Source: Sphingomonadaceae bacterium (GTDB lineage Bacteria > Pseudomonadota > Alphaproteobacteria > Sphingomonadales > Sphingomonadaceae). Taken from it: a stretch of DNA of 64,000 bases. The translations under genes and the position numbers were made by a program. The DNA is taken from positions 1-64,000 of the forward strand of contig CANFXW010000012.1 in NCBI GenBank assembly GCA_947451145.1, in the 5' to 3' direction. Below the pieces are notes generated by a model. That model was not told the DNA's origin, did not search any database, and was given only the letters and a program-made list of their open reading frames with translations. The first letter of the stretch is position 1; each line of letters begins with the position of its first letter. Below, in pieces: positions 50,611 to 60,561 of this stretch.

Positions 50611-51900
50611 ATGCTAAAGCGGATAAGCGTGTCAGATGTTGAGCTTGGCATGTTTGTCCATAAGCTCGAGGGAAGCTGGTTCAAGCATCCGTTCTGGAAA
50701 TCGCGCTTTCTGCTGCAGGATGAGGCCATGCTGCATGATCTTCATGCCAGCGACGTTCCGGCCGTGGTTATCGATATTTCAAAGGGCTACGATGTCCGCC
50801 CGTTGACGGCGGCGCAGCGTGCGGAAAGTCAGGCTAGACAACCGCCACGCCTTGCCCGGCCATTCATTCGCGCGAGACCCCAAAACCGGATCGCGCCGAC
50901 AGTCCAAAAGCCCGATCTGCGTTCCACCGCACCGCTTTCGATGGCGCGCGAATTCGGGCTGGCAAAGCAGGTGGCGGGCAAGAGCCGCAAGGCGATCAGC
51001 CGGGTCTTCCTGGAAAGCCGGCTTGGCAAGTCAATCAAGGTCAGCGTCGTCGAGCCGGTGATCGAAGACATCTTCGCATCGATGCAACGTAACCCGCATG
51101 CCTTCAACGGGCTGATGCGGTGCAAGCGGGATAATGATTACATCTATCGCCACGCGCTGGCCGTCAGCGCCCTGATGATCTCGCTGGGGCGGCAGATGAA
51201 ACTGCCCCCTGCGCAGATCCGTGAGGCCGGTATGGCCGGGCTGCTGATGGATGTCGGCATCGGCCTGCTGCCGGTCGATCTCTCGCAATATAGCGGCGAC
51301 TACCGCAATCTCGATCCCGCCATTCTCAACCGGCATATCATGCTGGGCTATGAGTATCTCGATGCCGGTGGGGGTATTTCGCCCGCGGTGCTTGATGTGG
51401 TGCTCAATCACCATGAACTGATGGACGGCACGGGCTTTCCCAATCGCCTGTCCGGAGCACGGATCGACCGGCTCTCACGCATGGCAGCGATCTGCGATGC
51501 CTATGATTCCATGGTCAGCGATACAGCTGATGGCTCGGGCATGGATCCGGCCAGCTCGCTGCAGCAGATGAAGATGATGAAGGGCTGGTTCGATCCCGAC
51601 ATCCTCGACAAATTTGTCGAAACGCTGGGCGTCTTTCCGATCGGCTCGGTCGTTCTGCTGCGCTCTGATCGGCTGGCGATGGTCGTGGCACAAGACCCGG
51701 CCGATTACACCCGGCCGCGGGTGAAGCCGTTTTACACCAACGTCACCGGCAAGTTCATCCGGGCCGAGGAAATCGCGCTTTCAAATTGCTATGGCAAGGA
51801 CGAGATCGTCGAGACGGTCGAGCCGTCCGACTTCGGCATCGAGGACTTCCCGAAGCTCAGGGAACGCCTGTTCGAAAACGCGCACAAAAGCGATTTGTGA
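50611..51900 (+). CDS. HD-GYP domain protein with degenerate active site
   Basis: 429 aa. N-terminal DUF3391-type domain, then an HD-GYP domain at about 175-330: first His181 (YIYRHALAVS), NHHELMDGTGFPN with His267, His268, Glu269 and Asp272. The central HD pair is changed to Met213-Asp214 (LLMDVGIG), and the usual Lys of HDxGK is Gly. GYP reads GFP. Active HD-GYP proteins hydrolyse c-di-GMP with a metal bound by HD, so this one may be inactive or a binding protein. It lies near the chemotaxis cluster and could link c-di-GMP to motility. Convergent with the CheB-like gene, 10 bases apart. Confidence 0.85.
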   Translation: MLKRISVSDVELGMFVHKLEGSWFKHPFWKSRFLLQDEAMLHDLHASDVPAVVIDISKGYDVRPLTAAQRAESQARQPPRLARPFIRARPQNRIAPTVQKPDLRSTAPLSMAREFGLAKQVAGKSRKAISRVFLESRLGKSIKVSVVEPVIEDIFASMQRNPHAFNGLMRCKRDNDYIYRHALAVSALMISLGRQMKLPPAQIREAGMAGLLMDVGIGLLPVDLSQYSGDYRNLDPAILNRHIMLGYEYLDAGGGISPAVLDVVLNHHELMDGTGFPNRLSGARIDRLSRMAAICDAYDSMVSDTADGSGMDPASSLQQMKMMKGWFDPDILDKFVETLGVFPIGSVVLLRSDRLAMVVAQDPADYTRPRVKPFYTNVTGKFIRAEEIALSNCYGKDEIVETVEPSDFGIEDFPKLRERLFENAHKSDL

Positions 51901-51910
51901 CCGCCAGACC

Positions 51911-52942
51911 TTAGCTGGCGCTGCAATGGCCCAGAATTGCGCCGACCATAGCCTCCAGCCCCAGTTCCTGTTCGGCCGCGCCAAGGGCAATCGCCGCTGC
52001 GGGGGCTTCTGAAACTGTCGCGCTGGTGCGGTCCTGCGCCAGCGTGTGGCAACCGGCATCGCGCATCAGCTTGAGGCCTTTTGCGCCATCTTCGCCCATG
52101 CCTGTCAGCACTGCGCCAACGGCAGGAATGCCGGCGCGGGCGAGGGTGCCATAGAGCAGGTTGGCAGAGGGCCGGAAGCCGTCAATCGCGTCGCGTTCCA
52201 CTAACCGCAGGCGGGGCGGCTGGCCCGGTTCGACCACGACGTGCTTGCCGGGATCGGCGGCGACATGGACGATGCCCTGGGTCAGCTGGCCGCCATCCTT
52301 GGCAGCGCGGACCGAGCATTTCAGCTCGCCGTCCAGTCGCGCGATGAAGGTATCGGCCAGCGCCTGTTCGGCTTGAAGCGTGATAACCGTCGGCGGGCAA
52401 TTGGCCGGCCAGTGGCTCAGGATAGCGGTCAGCGCGTCGATCCCGCCCATCGATGTGCTGAGCGCCACTATGTGGCCATTCCACGCGAAATGGGCTTCGG
52501 TTGCGGCGACTGGCGCGCGGTGGCGCGGGCGGTCGCGGACATTGCTGTTGGCGGCGGCGAGCACGATCTTGCCGAGCTTGCTGACGTTCTTGCTGAACTG
52601 TTCCGGCGTGGCCTTCAGCGGCTTGGGAAAGCACTCCACCGCGCCGAGTTCATAGGCCTTGAGTGAGGTTTCTGTGCCGCTTTGGGTAAGGCCTGACAGC
52701 ATCACCACGGGCAGCGGGTTGGTGCTCATGATCTCTTTCAGGAATTCGATCCCGCTCATCCCCGGCATCTCGACATCGAGCGTCACCACGTTGGGCTTCA
52801 GCTCGGCGATCTGTCCGCGCGCGGCATCGGCGCTGGCCGCGGTGCCAACCACAGTGACGTTCCGCGTCTGCTCCAGGATATCGCAGAACAAGGCGCGCAT
52901 GGCGGCTGAATCATCGACTACCAGAACTCTTGCATCGTGCAT
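51911..52942 (-). CDS. CheB-like response regulator/methylesterase lacking the catalytic histidine
   Basis: 343 aa from ATG 52942. Receiver domain with Asp56 (VVTLDVEMPG) and a CheB-type effector domain. The catalytic Ser164 (LSTSMGG) and Asp (GMGEDGAKG) remain, but the QH[MV]-loop of active CheB, which carries the catalytic His, reads ITLQAEQALAD with no His at or next to that position. A normal CheB is encoded at 59531. This paralogue, outside the che operon and in opposite orientation, may be inactive, or may bind a receptor to sense signals. Confidence 0.85.
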   Translation of the reverse strand: MHDARVLVVDDSAAMRALFCDILEQTRNVTVVGTAASADAARGQIAELKPNVVTLDVEMPGMSGIEFLKEIMSTNPLPVVMLSGLTQSGTETSLKAYELGAVECFPKPLKATPEQFSKNVSKLGKIVLAAANSNVRDRPRHRAPVAATEAHFAWNGHIVALSTSMGGIDALTAILSHWPANCPPTVITLQAEQALADTFIARLDGELKCSVRAAKDGGQLTQGIVHVAADPGKHVVVEPGQPPRLRLVERDAIDGFRPSANLLYGTLARAGIPAVGAVLTGMGEDGAKGLKLMRDAGCHTLAQDRTSATVSEAPAAAIALGAAEQELGLEAMVGAILGHCSAS

Positions 52943-53127
52943 GGTCGGGGTGGCTTCCGTTGGCTGAATTTGGCCCGCGAGCGAGGCGGGAATGGCCCGA
53001 AAATAGGCGGAAAAAGCTAGCAAACGATTCGCCCTGACTAGGGGAATTCCCCTTGTTCCGGGGCAGCAGTCCGTTCGGTCTGGCGCGCTATCTGACGCGC
53101 CGGGGAAACAGGGCAAGGAATGCTGCA

Positions 53128-54306
53128 GTGTTGAAATCCGGTCATCGAAATGTCGCGATCTTGTCGGCGATTGCCGCCATGGCTTCGGCGACGCCAGCCT
53201 GCGCCGAGGCTTCCGAAAAGCATGGGGCCGTCGCAATCGACGCAAACTATGTCCACGATCTCGTCGGCATAGCCCAAGGCCAGCAAACCGGCTTGCGCCG
53301 TACCGATCTGCTGAGTTTGACTGCTGATCTTTCGCTGGGCGAACTCGCCGGATGGAAGGGGACTTCGCTCCATTTCAAGGCAATTGCCGGGACGGGCGAG
53401 CAGCCCAATGCGCTCGCCGGGACCATGCAGGGGATCAACAATGTTGAAGTCTCGACCAACCGGGTTCGGCTGTTTGAGGCCTATGTCGAACAGGATCTGC
53501 CCAAGCTGCACGCATCGCTCAGGATTGGCTTCAGCGATCTGAATTCTGAATTTTACGCCAACGATGCGGCCAGCCTGCTGATCGCTCCGGCCTTCGGGAT
53601 CGGGTCCGAGCTTTCGGCGACCGGATCGAATGGCCCGGCAATCTTTCCCTCCACCGCTGCAACTGTCCGCGTGAAAGTGCAGCCGGGCGATAGCAGTTAT
53701 GTCCAGTTTGCTGCGGTCAATGCCGAATCCGGCGTTCTCGGCGATCAGGGCGGTGTCCGCCCCTTGCTGCGCAGCGGCGCGCTGTTGATTGCTGAGGCGG
53801 GTATGACGGGCAAAGTGAAACTTGCCCTTGGCGCTTGGTCCTACACGCGCCGACAGGATGACATCCGGCTGACGACACCGGCAGGCGATCCGGTCGCCAG
53901 CCGGGCGAGGGGAGGCTATCTGCTCGCCGAGGCTCCGGTCTTCTCTGACAGTCTCAGGGGCTTCCTGCGTGCAGGCATCTCCGATGGCGATACCACACCC
54001 TATTCGGGCGGGTGGCAGGCTGGTCTGCTGGCGAATGGACTGGTTCCGCACCGGCCTGACAGCCAGCTCTCGCTTGGCGTGAATCAGGCCTACCTCTCGC
54101 CAAAATTCCGCGCCAATGCGGCCGATGCCGGTGAAGCCATGCGTGCAGCCGAGACTGCTTTCGAGCTGACCTATGCCGACAAGCTGGCGCCCTGGCTGAC
54201 TGTCCAGCCTGATATCCAATACGTGTGGAACCCATCGCGGGCGACCGGAGCTCGCAATGCTCTGGTGTTCACCCTGCGCCTGCGGGCCGGGCTTTCCTGG
54301 CCCTGA
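53128..54306 (+). CDS. Carbohydrate-selective porin, OprB family
   Basis: 392 aa from GTG 53128, which follows AAGGAA by 8 bases; the longer frame to 53053 has no ribosome site. Signal peptide ends ATPACAEA. OprB-type features: LSLTADLSLGELAGWKGTSL, RIGFSDLNSEFYANDAA, VYVQFAAVN-like pattern SYVQFAAVNAESGVLG, and the C-terminal barrel ending in a Pro-terminal LSWP. It allows passive uptake of sugars across the outer membrane. It lies just upstream of the MCP gene, so it may supply a chemoattractant. Confidence 0.82.
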   Translation: MLKSGHRNVAILSAIAAMASATPACAEASEKHGAVAIDANYVHDLVGIAQGQQTGLRRTDLLSLTADLSLGELAGWKGTSLHFKAIAGTGEQPNALAGTMQGINNVEVSTNRVRLFEAYVEQDLPKLHASLRIGFSDLNSEFYANDAASLLIAPAFGIGSELSATGSNGPAIFPSTAATVRVKVQPGDSSYVQFAAVNAESGVLGDQGGVRPLLRSGALLIAEAGMTGKVKLALGAWSYTRRQDDIRLTTPAGDPVASRARGGYLLAEAPVFSDSLRGFLRAGISDGDTTPYSGGWQAGLLANGLVPHRPDSQLSLGVNQAYLSPKFRANAADAGEAMRAAETAFELTYADKLAPWLTVQPDIQYVWNPSRATGARNALVFTLRLRAGLSWP

Positions 54307-54440
54307 AGTGCGGCGATCAAACGGTCATGGGGAAAAGCCCCTAGGCCACTGGAAAGTCAGCGTTTGTCACAAGCTGTTAACCCCGGCTGCAACCACAGCG
54401 CGCCTTTTGAAATCAATCGAAAACATGAGGTCATGAATTT

Positions 54441-56270
54441 ATGAGCAGTCTCAAACGCAAGGGCCAGATCGGTGGACTGGTAATCGCCGGCGTGGTCGTT
54501 ATCGCAGTCGCCATCGGTGCCTTTGATATCGAGCGGATCCGGATGGGCGGAACCCTCGACACAGAGCAGAAGGCGGTCACCGATTTCAACGCGGATATCC
54601 TGCCTCCTTCGCAGTTCATCGTTGAACCGTTCATGGAAGCGACGCTGCTGATCGACGAGCCGCAGACCTATCAGGAGCGCAGGGCAGAGCTGACCAAGCT
54701 TGAACAAGACTATCGAGCCGGAAAGGCCAAATGGCAGGCCGAGCCATTGATCAATGCGGAACTGAAAGCACAACATCGCGTCGCCACGGAAACCGCCGAT
54801 GCCTTCTGGCAAGAGCTGGATCAGACGTTCCTTCCGGAAGCCCAGCGTGGCGATACGGTGGCTATGGACGCCAGCCATGAAAAGCTGACGCGGCTGTATC
54901 AGGAACACCGCAAGGCCATTCATGAGCTGGCGCAGGCAACTGGCAAGGCGCAGGAAGCGCTCGATCACGTCGCGGCATCCTCGCTGACCACCATGATGAC
55001 GCTGCTGACTGCACTGTCGCTCGGCATCCTTGGTTTGCTGCTGTTCAGCGTTCGTTACATGCTCAAGAACGCCCTCGATCCACTCGCGGAAACAGCCGAA
55101 GTGATGGGCGCGATGGCGGCCGGCAATCTTGAAACCGGGCGGCGCAGTGAGCATCGCGATGACGAGATCGGCACGCTGACCAGCACCATCGAGGTGTTCC
55201 GCTCGACCGCCATTGCCCAGCGTGAGGCCGAGATAAAACAGCAGGCTGTCGTCTCGACGCTCACCGATGCGCTCGACGAGCTGGCAGAAGGCAATCTGGC
55301 CCACCGCATCGCCACGCCGCTTGCCCCCGAATACGAGACGCTGCGCGAGAGCTTCAACCAGTCGGTAGACCGGCTGGCAGACCTGATGCGCAAGGTTTCG
55401 GCCTCGGCGATGAGCGTTTCGACCGGTGCCGCCGAAATCCGCGCCGCGTCCGACGATCTTGCCCAGCGCAATGAACAGCAAGCGGCCAGCCTTGAAGAAA
55501 CGGCGGCGGCGATGAACCAGGTGACCAGCATCGTGCGCGAAACCGCGAGTGGTGCCTCTGAAGTGCAGCGCACCATTTCCGAAGCCCATCAGGAAGCCTC
55601 TGACGGCGGCGCGGTGGTTCACCGGGCGATTGCCGCCATGGCGGCGATCGAGCAGTCGGCGCAGGAGATCACCCAGATCATCAATGTGATCGATTCAATC
55701 TCGTTCCAGACCAACCTGCTGGCGCTCAACGCCGGGGTCGAGGCGGCGCGGGCAGGGGATGCCGGCAAGGGCTTTGCCGTGGTCGCCAACGAAGTGCGGG
55801 CGCTGGCCCAGCGTTCGGCCGATGCCGCGAAGGACATCAAGGCGCTGATCACCAACAGTACCGAACAGGTAAGTGGCGGCGTCGCTCTGGTGGGCGAAAC
55901 CGGCACTCTGCTCGAAACCATAGTCGGCCGCGTCGGCGAAATCCGCGAGCGGATCACCGAGATTGCCCGTTCGACCGAAAATCAGGCGATCAACCTGCAG
56001 CAGGTCAATTCCGCTGTTGGCGATATGGACCGGATGACGCAGCAGAATGCCGCAATGGTTGAACAGTCAACCGCCGCATCGCGCAGTCTCGCTGACGAAG
56101 CCAACGAGCTTTCGGGTCTGGTCGGCCAGTTCCGCACCGGCGGCGAAGGCGGTGCGATGATCGCATTCCCCTCCAGCGCGGCGCGGCGCAAGGCTGCTCC
56201 GGCGCCGGTCACCCATGGCAACCTCGCGCTCAAGTCTTCGCCATCGGATGAAGACTGGACCGAGTTCTGA
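54441..56270 (+). CDS. Methyl-accepting chemotaxis protein with C-terminal CheR/CheB tether
   Basis: 609 aa. Transmembrane segments at about 11-30 and 177-200 bracket a periplasmic helical sensor domain of about 145 residues. HAMP region, then a signalling domain with the hairpin tip [19 protein letters not shown]. Gln/Glu methylation sites are in the flanking helices. The C-terminus DWTEF fits the aromatic-x2-aromatic tether (like NWETF), which docks CheR and CheB, both encoded downstream. The ligand is unknown. First gene of the che operon; a GAGG lies 11 bases before the start. Confidence 0.9.
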   Translation: MSSLKRKGQIGGLVIAGVVVIAVAIGAFDIERIRMGGTLDTEQKAVTDFNADILPPSQFIVEPFMEATLLIDEPQTYQERRAELTKLEQDYRAGKAKWQAEPLINAELKAQHRVATETADAFWQELDQTFLPEAQRGDTVAMDASHEKLTRLYQEHRKAIHELAQATGKAQEALDHVAASSLTTMMTLLTALSLGILGLLLFSVRYMLKNALDPLAETAEVMGAMAAGNLETGRRSEHRDDEIGTLTSTIEVFRSTAIAQREAEIKQQAVVSTLTDALDELAEGNLAHRIATPLAPEYETLRESFNQSVDRLADLMRKVSASAMSVSTGAAEIRAASDDLAQRNEQQAASLEETAAAMNQVTSIVRETASGASEVQRTISEAHQEASDGGAVVHRAIAAMAAIEQSAQEITQIINVIDSISFQTNLLALNAGVEAARAGDAGKGFAVVANEVRALAQRSADAAKDIKALITNSTEQVSGGVALVGETGTLLETIVGRVGEIRERITEIARSTENQAINLQQVNSAVGDMDRMTQQNAAMVEQSTAASRSLADEANELSGLVGQFRTGGEGGAMIAFPSSAARRKAAPAPVTHGNLALKSSPSDEDWTEF

Positions 56271-56296
56271 GCCCGGTTGCCATTCAGGAGACTGCC

Positions 56297-56557
56297 ATGC
56301 CTGCCATCATCCTTCCCCCGCGCTGTGATCGCGCCGCCGCCGAAGCGCTGCTGCCCGATCTGGTCGCCGCATCGCGCGGCGGCAGGGTGGAGATAGACGC
56401 GAGCAAGGCCGAGCAAGTGGGGCAAGCGATGCTGCAACTCCTAGTGAGCGCAAGGGTGAGCGCGAGCAGCTGTGCCATCTCGGCATCGCCCGCACTGGCT
56501 GAAGCGGCAAGGATGGCGGGCCTTTCAGAGGCACTGTTCGGGGAATTGCCGGCATGA
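56297..56557 (+). CDS. STAS-domain protein
   Basis: 86 aa, GGAG ribosome site. Short STAS-type fold: IDASKAEQVGQAMLQLLVSAR with the Asp/Ser of anti-anti-sigma-like proteins, then SCAISASPALAEAARMAGL. Overlaps cheA by 4 bases (ATGA). It may bind CheA or a receptor; CheX-like or STAS proteins occur in che operons of alphaproteobacteria, but the role here is unproven. Confidence 0.7.
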   Translation: MPAIILPPRCDRAAAEALLPDLVAASRGGRVEIDASKAEQVGQAMLQLLVSARVSASSCAISASPALAEAARMAGLSEALFGELPA

Positions 56558-58668
56558 CCAGCGAAGAAATCCAGGGCATCTTTTTCGAGGAGTGTGAGGA
56601 ATCGCTCGCCGCCGCAGAGGCCGGTCTTGCCGCTTGCAAGGAAGGCACGCAGGACGCCGATACGGTCAACGCGATCTTCCGCGCAGTGCATTCGATCAAG
56701 GGCGGCGGCGGGGCTTTCGGCTTCACCGCTTTGCAGGCCTATACCCACACCTTCGAAACGCTGCTCTCTGAAGTGCGTGACGGGATTTTGCCGCTCAGCG
56801 ATCCGCTGGTCGATCTGCTGCTGCGCGCGCTTGATACGCTGACTGACCATGTAACAGCCGCGCGTGAAAGTGGCGAAGCACCCGAAGATGCTGGGCTGAT
56901 TGCCGAAATGACGGCTGCTCAGGTTGCCAATGGCGGGATGGCTTTCGTTACTGAGCAGGCCGAAGCCTCCGAGCCGGAACCCGCCGCCGAAGCTGACGGC
57001 ATGGATTTCGATCTCGATTCAATGCTCGATGATATTGCCGGTGGCTTTGCGGCAGACGATGCTGCGGCTGAACCCGCTCTGCCCGCCTGGCAAGTGCATA
57101 TCCGCCCGCATGCGGGAGCGTTGGGCAAGGGCGGTGAACCGCTGCTGTTGCTGCGCGAGCTCGAGCTTCTGGGCGGCGAATGCATTGCCTGCGACAGCGC
57201 GGCAATCCCTGCGCTGGACCGCTTCGATCCGCATCAGGGCTATCTGGGTTGGACCTTTCTGATGCCCGGTTCGGTGGCCGAAGCGGAGGTGCGCGACATC
57301 TTCGATTTCATCGGCGACGACTGCGATCTTGCCATGGGTGCCGGTGCAGTGATGCCGCCAGCGCGCCTTGTTGAACGCGTTATGCCGCAACCGGAGCTGA
57401 CTTCAATTCCAGTCTCAACCGCGCCTGCGGCTGAACCCAAGCAAGGCACCGCCGCGCCCGTGCCACCCGCACCCGCTGTCCCCTCTGCGCCCGCCCAATC
57501 CATCCGCATTGACCTGCCCAAGCTTGACCGGCTGATCGATTCCGTCGGCGAACTGGTGATTGCCCAGGCCATGATGGCCCAGCGTCTCTCAGGCGAGGGC
57601 ATTGCCGCCAGCGAGGAACTGGCCCTGCTCGACACGCTGACCCGCGAGATTCAGGAAAGTGCCATGTCGATCCGCGCCCAGCCGATCGGCTCGGTCTTCA
57701 GCCGCGTGCCGCGCATCCTGCGCGAACTGGCTGCCTCGACAGGCAAGCAGGTCAGGCTCGAACTGGTCGGTGAGGCTACCGAACTCGACAAGACGGTGAT
57801 CGAGCGGCTGGGTGAACCGCTCACGCACCTGATCCGCAACGCTGTCGACCACGGCATCGAAAGTGCGGAAGATCGTCTGGCAGCGGGCAAGAGCGCCGAA
57901 GGCACGCTGGTCCTCTCGGCCGAGCATCGCTCTGGCCGGATACTCATTCGCATTGCCGACGATGGCCGCGGGATCGACCGGGCGCGCGTATTCGCCAAGG
58001 CCGTCGAAAAAGGCATTGTCGCCGCCGACGCGCAGATGGCCAAGGAAGATATCGACGCGCTGATCTTTGCCCCCGGCTTTTCGACCGCGGCAACTGTAAC
58101 CAGCGTTTCCGGGCGCGGGGTCGGCATGGATGTCGTCCGCCAGAACGTGAAGGATCTGGGCGGGCGCATCACCATCGAAAGCGAGGAAGGCAAGGGCACG
58201 AGTTTCACCCTGACCCTGCCGCTTACTTTGGCGATTTCGGATGGTATGATCGTCAATGTCGGTGATCAGACGCTGGTCGTGCCGCTGACCCATGTGGTTG
58301 AGAGCTTGCGGCCGAAGCCCGGCGATATTCAGGGGCTGGGTGCCGGCAAGCAGATGCTTAATGTCCGCGGGCGCTTCATTCCGGTGCTGCCGGTCTGCCA
58401 GACGATCGGCGCCAGAAGCTGTCTGGACAATGCCAGCGATGGCGTGCTGATCGTTGTCGATACCGAAGTGGCGGGGCAGGCGGCCTTGCTGGTCGATGAT
58501 ATCTGCGACCAGCGCCAGTTCGTGATCAAGAGCCTCGATACCCATTACCGTGCGGTCGATGGTGTGGCCGGGGCGACAATCCTGGGGGATGGGCAGGTGG
58601 CCCTGATCCTTGATGTTGACGGCCTCGTCGCCGGCGCAATGGCCCAGCCGGAAAGGCAGGCCGCGTGA
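56554..58668 (+). CDS. cheA: Chemotaxis histidine kinase CheA
   Basis: 704 aa. N-terminal HPt domain with His46 in FRAVHSIKGGGG; an acidic linker (about 130-330); dimerisation domain near LDRLIDSVGELVIAQAMM; kinase domain with LIRNAVDHGIE (N box), IADDGRGIDRAR (G1) and GRGVGMDVVR (G2); C-terminal CheW-like domain (ISDGMIVNVGDQTLVVPLTHVVE). It phosphorylates CheY and CheB in response to the upstream receptor. The stop overlaps the cheR start (GTGA). Confidence 0.95.
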   Translation: MTSEEIQGIFFEECEESLAAAEAGLAACKEGTQDADTVNAIFRAVHSIKGGGGAFGFTALQAYTHTFETLLSEVRDGILPLSDPLVDLLLRALDTLTDHVTAARESGEAPEDAGLIAEMTAAQVANGGMAFVTEQAEASEPEPAAEADGMDFDLDSMLDDIAGGFAADDAAAEPALPAWQVHIRPHAGALGKGGEPLLLLRELELLGGECIACDSAAIPALDRFDPHQGYLGWTFLMPGSVAEAEVRDIFDFIGDDCDLAMGAGAVMPPARLVERVMPQPELTSIPVSTAPAAEPKQGTAAPVPPAPAVPSAPAQSIRIDLPKLDRLIDSVGELVIAQAMMAQRLSGEGIAASEELALLDTLTREIQESAMSIRAQPIGSVFSRVPRILRELAASTGKQVRLELVGEATELDKTVIERLGEPLTHLIRNAVDHGIESAEDRLAAGKSAEGTLVLSAEHRSGRILIRIADDGRGIDRARVFAKAVEKGIVAADAQMAKEDIDALIFAPGFSTAATVTSVSGRGVGMDVVRQNVKDLGGRITIESEEGKGTSFTLTLPLTLAISDGMIVNVGDQTLVVPLTHVVESLRPKPGDIQGLGAGKQMLNVRGRFIPVLPVCQTIGARSCLDNASDGVLIVVDTEVAGQAALLVDDICDQRQFVIKSLDTHYRAVDGVAGATILGDGQVALILDVDGLVAGAMAQPERQAA

Positions 58669-59534
58669 ACCTTGCAACCGCCTTTGCCACACCGATGCCC
58701 GGAATCAGTCCCGAGGTTTACGGGGAATCCGATTTCCGGGCCATCTCGGAAATCGTCTATGCCAGCTCGGGCAATGTCCTGCCCAAGGGAAAGGCGATGC
58801 TGGTCTATTCGCGGATCGCTCCGCTGGTACGAGAAAGCGGTTGCGGCACTTTCGCCAACTATGTTGCGATGATCCGCACAGACCTTGTCCAACAGGCGCG
58901 CACGGTTGCGGCGCTGACGACCAACCACACGTTCTTCTATCGTGAATCGCACCATTTCGATCACTTCGAGCAGCAAGTCCGCCCTGCGCTGCTGCGCAAA
59001 TTGGGTGCGGGCAAGCCGGTCCGCCTGTGGTCTGCGGGCTGTTCGAGCGGCGAGGAAACATGGTCGCTGGTCATGGCGCTGCTCGGGCCTGACAAGCTGG
59101 AAGGCCGCCGCATTGCCCGCGGTGATATCCGCGTTCTGGCCAGCGATCTCGCGCCGCATGCCCTCGAAAAGGCCAAGGCGGCAACCTATCCGGCGAAAGA
59201 CCTCCAGCCGGTGCCAAGCGATCTCGTCCAGCAATGGACCAAGCAGAATGGCGATATGGTTTCCATCGGCGATGATGCCCGCTCGATCGTGCGCTTCCGC
59301 AGTTTGAACCTGCTTCAGGGCTGGCCGATGAAGGGCAAGTTTGACGTGATATTCTGCCGTAACGTCATGATTTATTTCGATAATGAAACAAAAGAAAAAT
59401 TGGTCGCACGATTTGCTGACGCGCTATTTCCCGGCGCAACCTTGTTCATCGGTCACAGCGAAAGGGTAACCGGACCAGCGTCCAGATTGCTCGAATCGGT
59501 GGGGCCGACGATCTACCGAAGGAGCATGGCATGA
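58665..59534 (+). CDS. cheR: Chemotaxis protein methyltransferase CheR
   Basis: 289 aa; GTG start overlaps the cheA stop. N-terminal four-helix part, then a Rossmann SAM-binding domain with VRLWSAGCSSGEETWSL and the D-L-A-P, FDVIFCRNVMIYF and GHSE motifs of CheR. The T-N-H-T-F-F-Y-R-E segment is the conserved CheR signature. Methylates glutamates of the MCP; the DWTEF tail of that MCP would recruit it. Overlaps cheB by 4 bases. Confidence 0.94.
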   Translation: MNLATAFATPMPGISPEVYGESDFRAISEIVYASSGNVLPKGKAMLVYSRIAPLVRESGCGTFANYVAMIRTDLVQQARTVAALTTNHTFFYRESHHFDHFEQQVRPALLRKLGAGKPVRLWSAGCSSGEETWSLVMALLGPDKLEGRRIARGDIRVLASDLAPHALEKAKAATYPAKDLQPVPSDLVQQWTKQNGDMVSIGDDARSIVRFRSLNLLQGWPMKGKFDVIFCRNVMIYFDNETKEKLVARFADALFPGATLFIGHSERVTGPASRLLESVGPTIYRRSMA

Positions 59535-60556
59535 CCATTCGTGTGCTTATCATCGACGATTCTCCAACCATGCGGGCGATCCTGATGTCGCGGCTTTCGG
59601 ACGAGCCCGATATCTCGGTGATCGGCACAGCTTCGAACGCACTCGAAGGGCGCGAACTGATCAAGCAGTTCAACCCGGACGTGGTGACGCTCGATGTCGA
59701 AATGCCGGGCATGAACGGCCTCGATTTCCTCGAAAAGATCATGACGCTCAGGCCGACCCCGGTGATCGTCGTATCGGGATCGACGCAGGATGGCAGCGAT
59801 GTCACCGCCCGTGCGCTCGCACTGGGAGCTGTCGATTGCTATGCCAAGTCAGACCGCTCCGGCACCCTGCCGCTGGATGACAATGGCCGCCTCGCCAACC
59901 TGATCCGGCAGGCCGCGCAGGTTCGCTTCAACAATCGCTGGCCGGCGCCGCCGGTGGTGTGCAACCGGATCAGTGCGCCAGTACGAAACGACAGTTCGCT
60001 GATCGCCATCGGCTCGTCGACCGGGGGTGTGGAGGCGCTGCAGGTGTTGCTCACCTGTTTCCCGGAAGACTGCCCGCCGACGGTGATCGTGCAGCACGTC
60101 AATCCGCGCTTCGCCCCGGCTATCGCCAAGACGCTGGATCTCATCTGCCCGGCGAAGGTGCAACTGGCCGAGTCCGACATGCCGCTGAAGCGCGGCAATA
60201 TCTACCTTGCGCCGGGCGGTGACCGGCATCTGACGGTTGGCGGCTCTGGCGTCCACTATGCCCGGCTGCGGCCCGGCGATCCGGTTTCCGGCCATATCCC
60301 CAGCGTTGATGCCCTGTTCCACTCAGTGGCGGAGAAGCTCCGGGCAAAGGCCGTTGGCATCCTGCTCACCGGCATGGGGAGTGACGGGGCAAAAGGCCTG
60401 CTGGCCATGTCGCGCGCTGGCGCCCTGACAATCGCTCAGGACGAGGCGAGCTGCACCGTGTTCGGTATGCCGCGCGCCGCAATCTCGCTGGGGGCAGCAA
60501 ACGTTGTGGCCCCGATCACCCGCATCGCCCAGCATGCGCTCAGGAAGGCTGCCTAG
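59531..60556 (+). CDS. cheB: Chemotaxis methylesterase CheB
   Basis: 341 aa. Receiver domain with Asp56-equivalent in VVTLDVEMPGM and the C-terminal esterase with a full triad: Ser in SSTGGVEAL, His in VIVQHVNP, Asp in TGMGSDGAKG. It removes methyl groups from the MCP, activated by CheA. The intact His contrasts with the paralogue at 51911. Confidence 0.94.
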   Translation: MTIRVLIIDDSPTMRAILMSRLSDEPDISVIGTASNALEGRELIKQFNPDVVTLDVEMPGMNGLDFLEKIMTLRPTPVIVVSGSTQDGSDVTARALALGAVDCYAKSDRSGTLPLDDNGRLANLIRQAAQVRFNNRWPAPPVVCNRISAPVRNDSSLIAIGSSTGGVEALQVLLTCFPEDCPPTVIVQHVNPRFAPAIAKTLDLICPAKVQLAESDMPLKRGNIYLAPGGDRHLTVGGSGVHYARLRPGDPVSGHIPSVDALFHSVAEKLRAKAVGILLTGMGSDGAKGLLAMSRAGALTIAQDEASCTVFGMPRAAISLGAANVVAPITRIAQHALRKAA

Positions 60557-60561
60557 AAACC

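Noticed and set aside
53053..53127. Extended N-terminus of the OprB porin from TTG 53053
   Set aside because: It puts 25 Arg-rich residues before the signal peptide; GTG 53128 has a good ribosome site.
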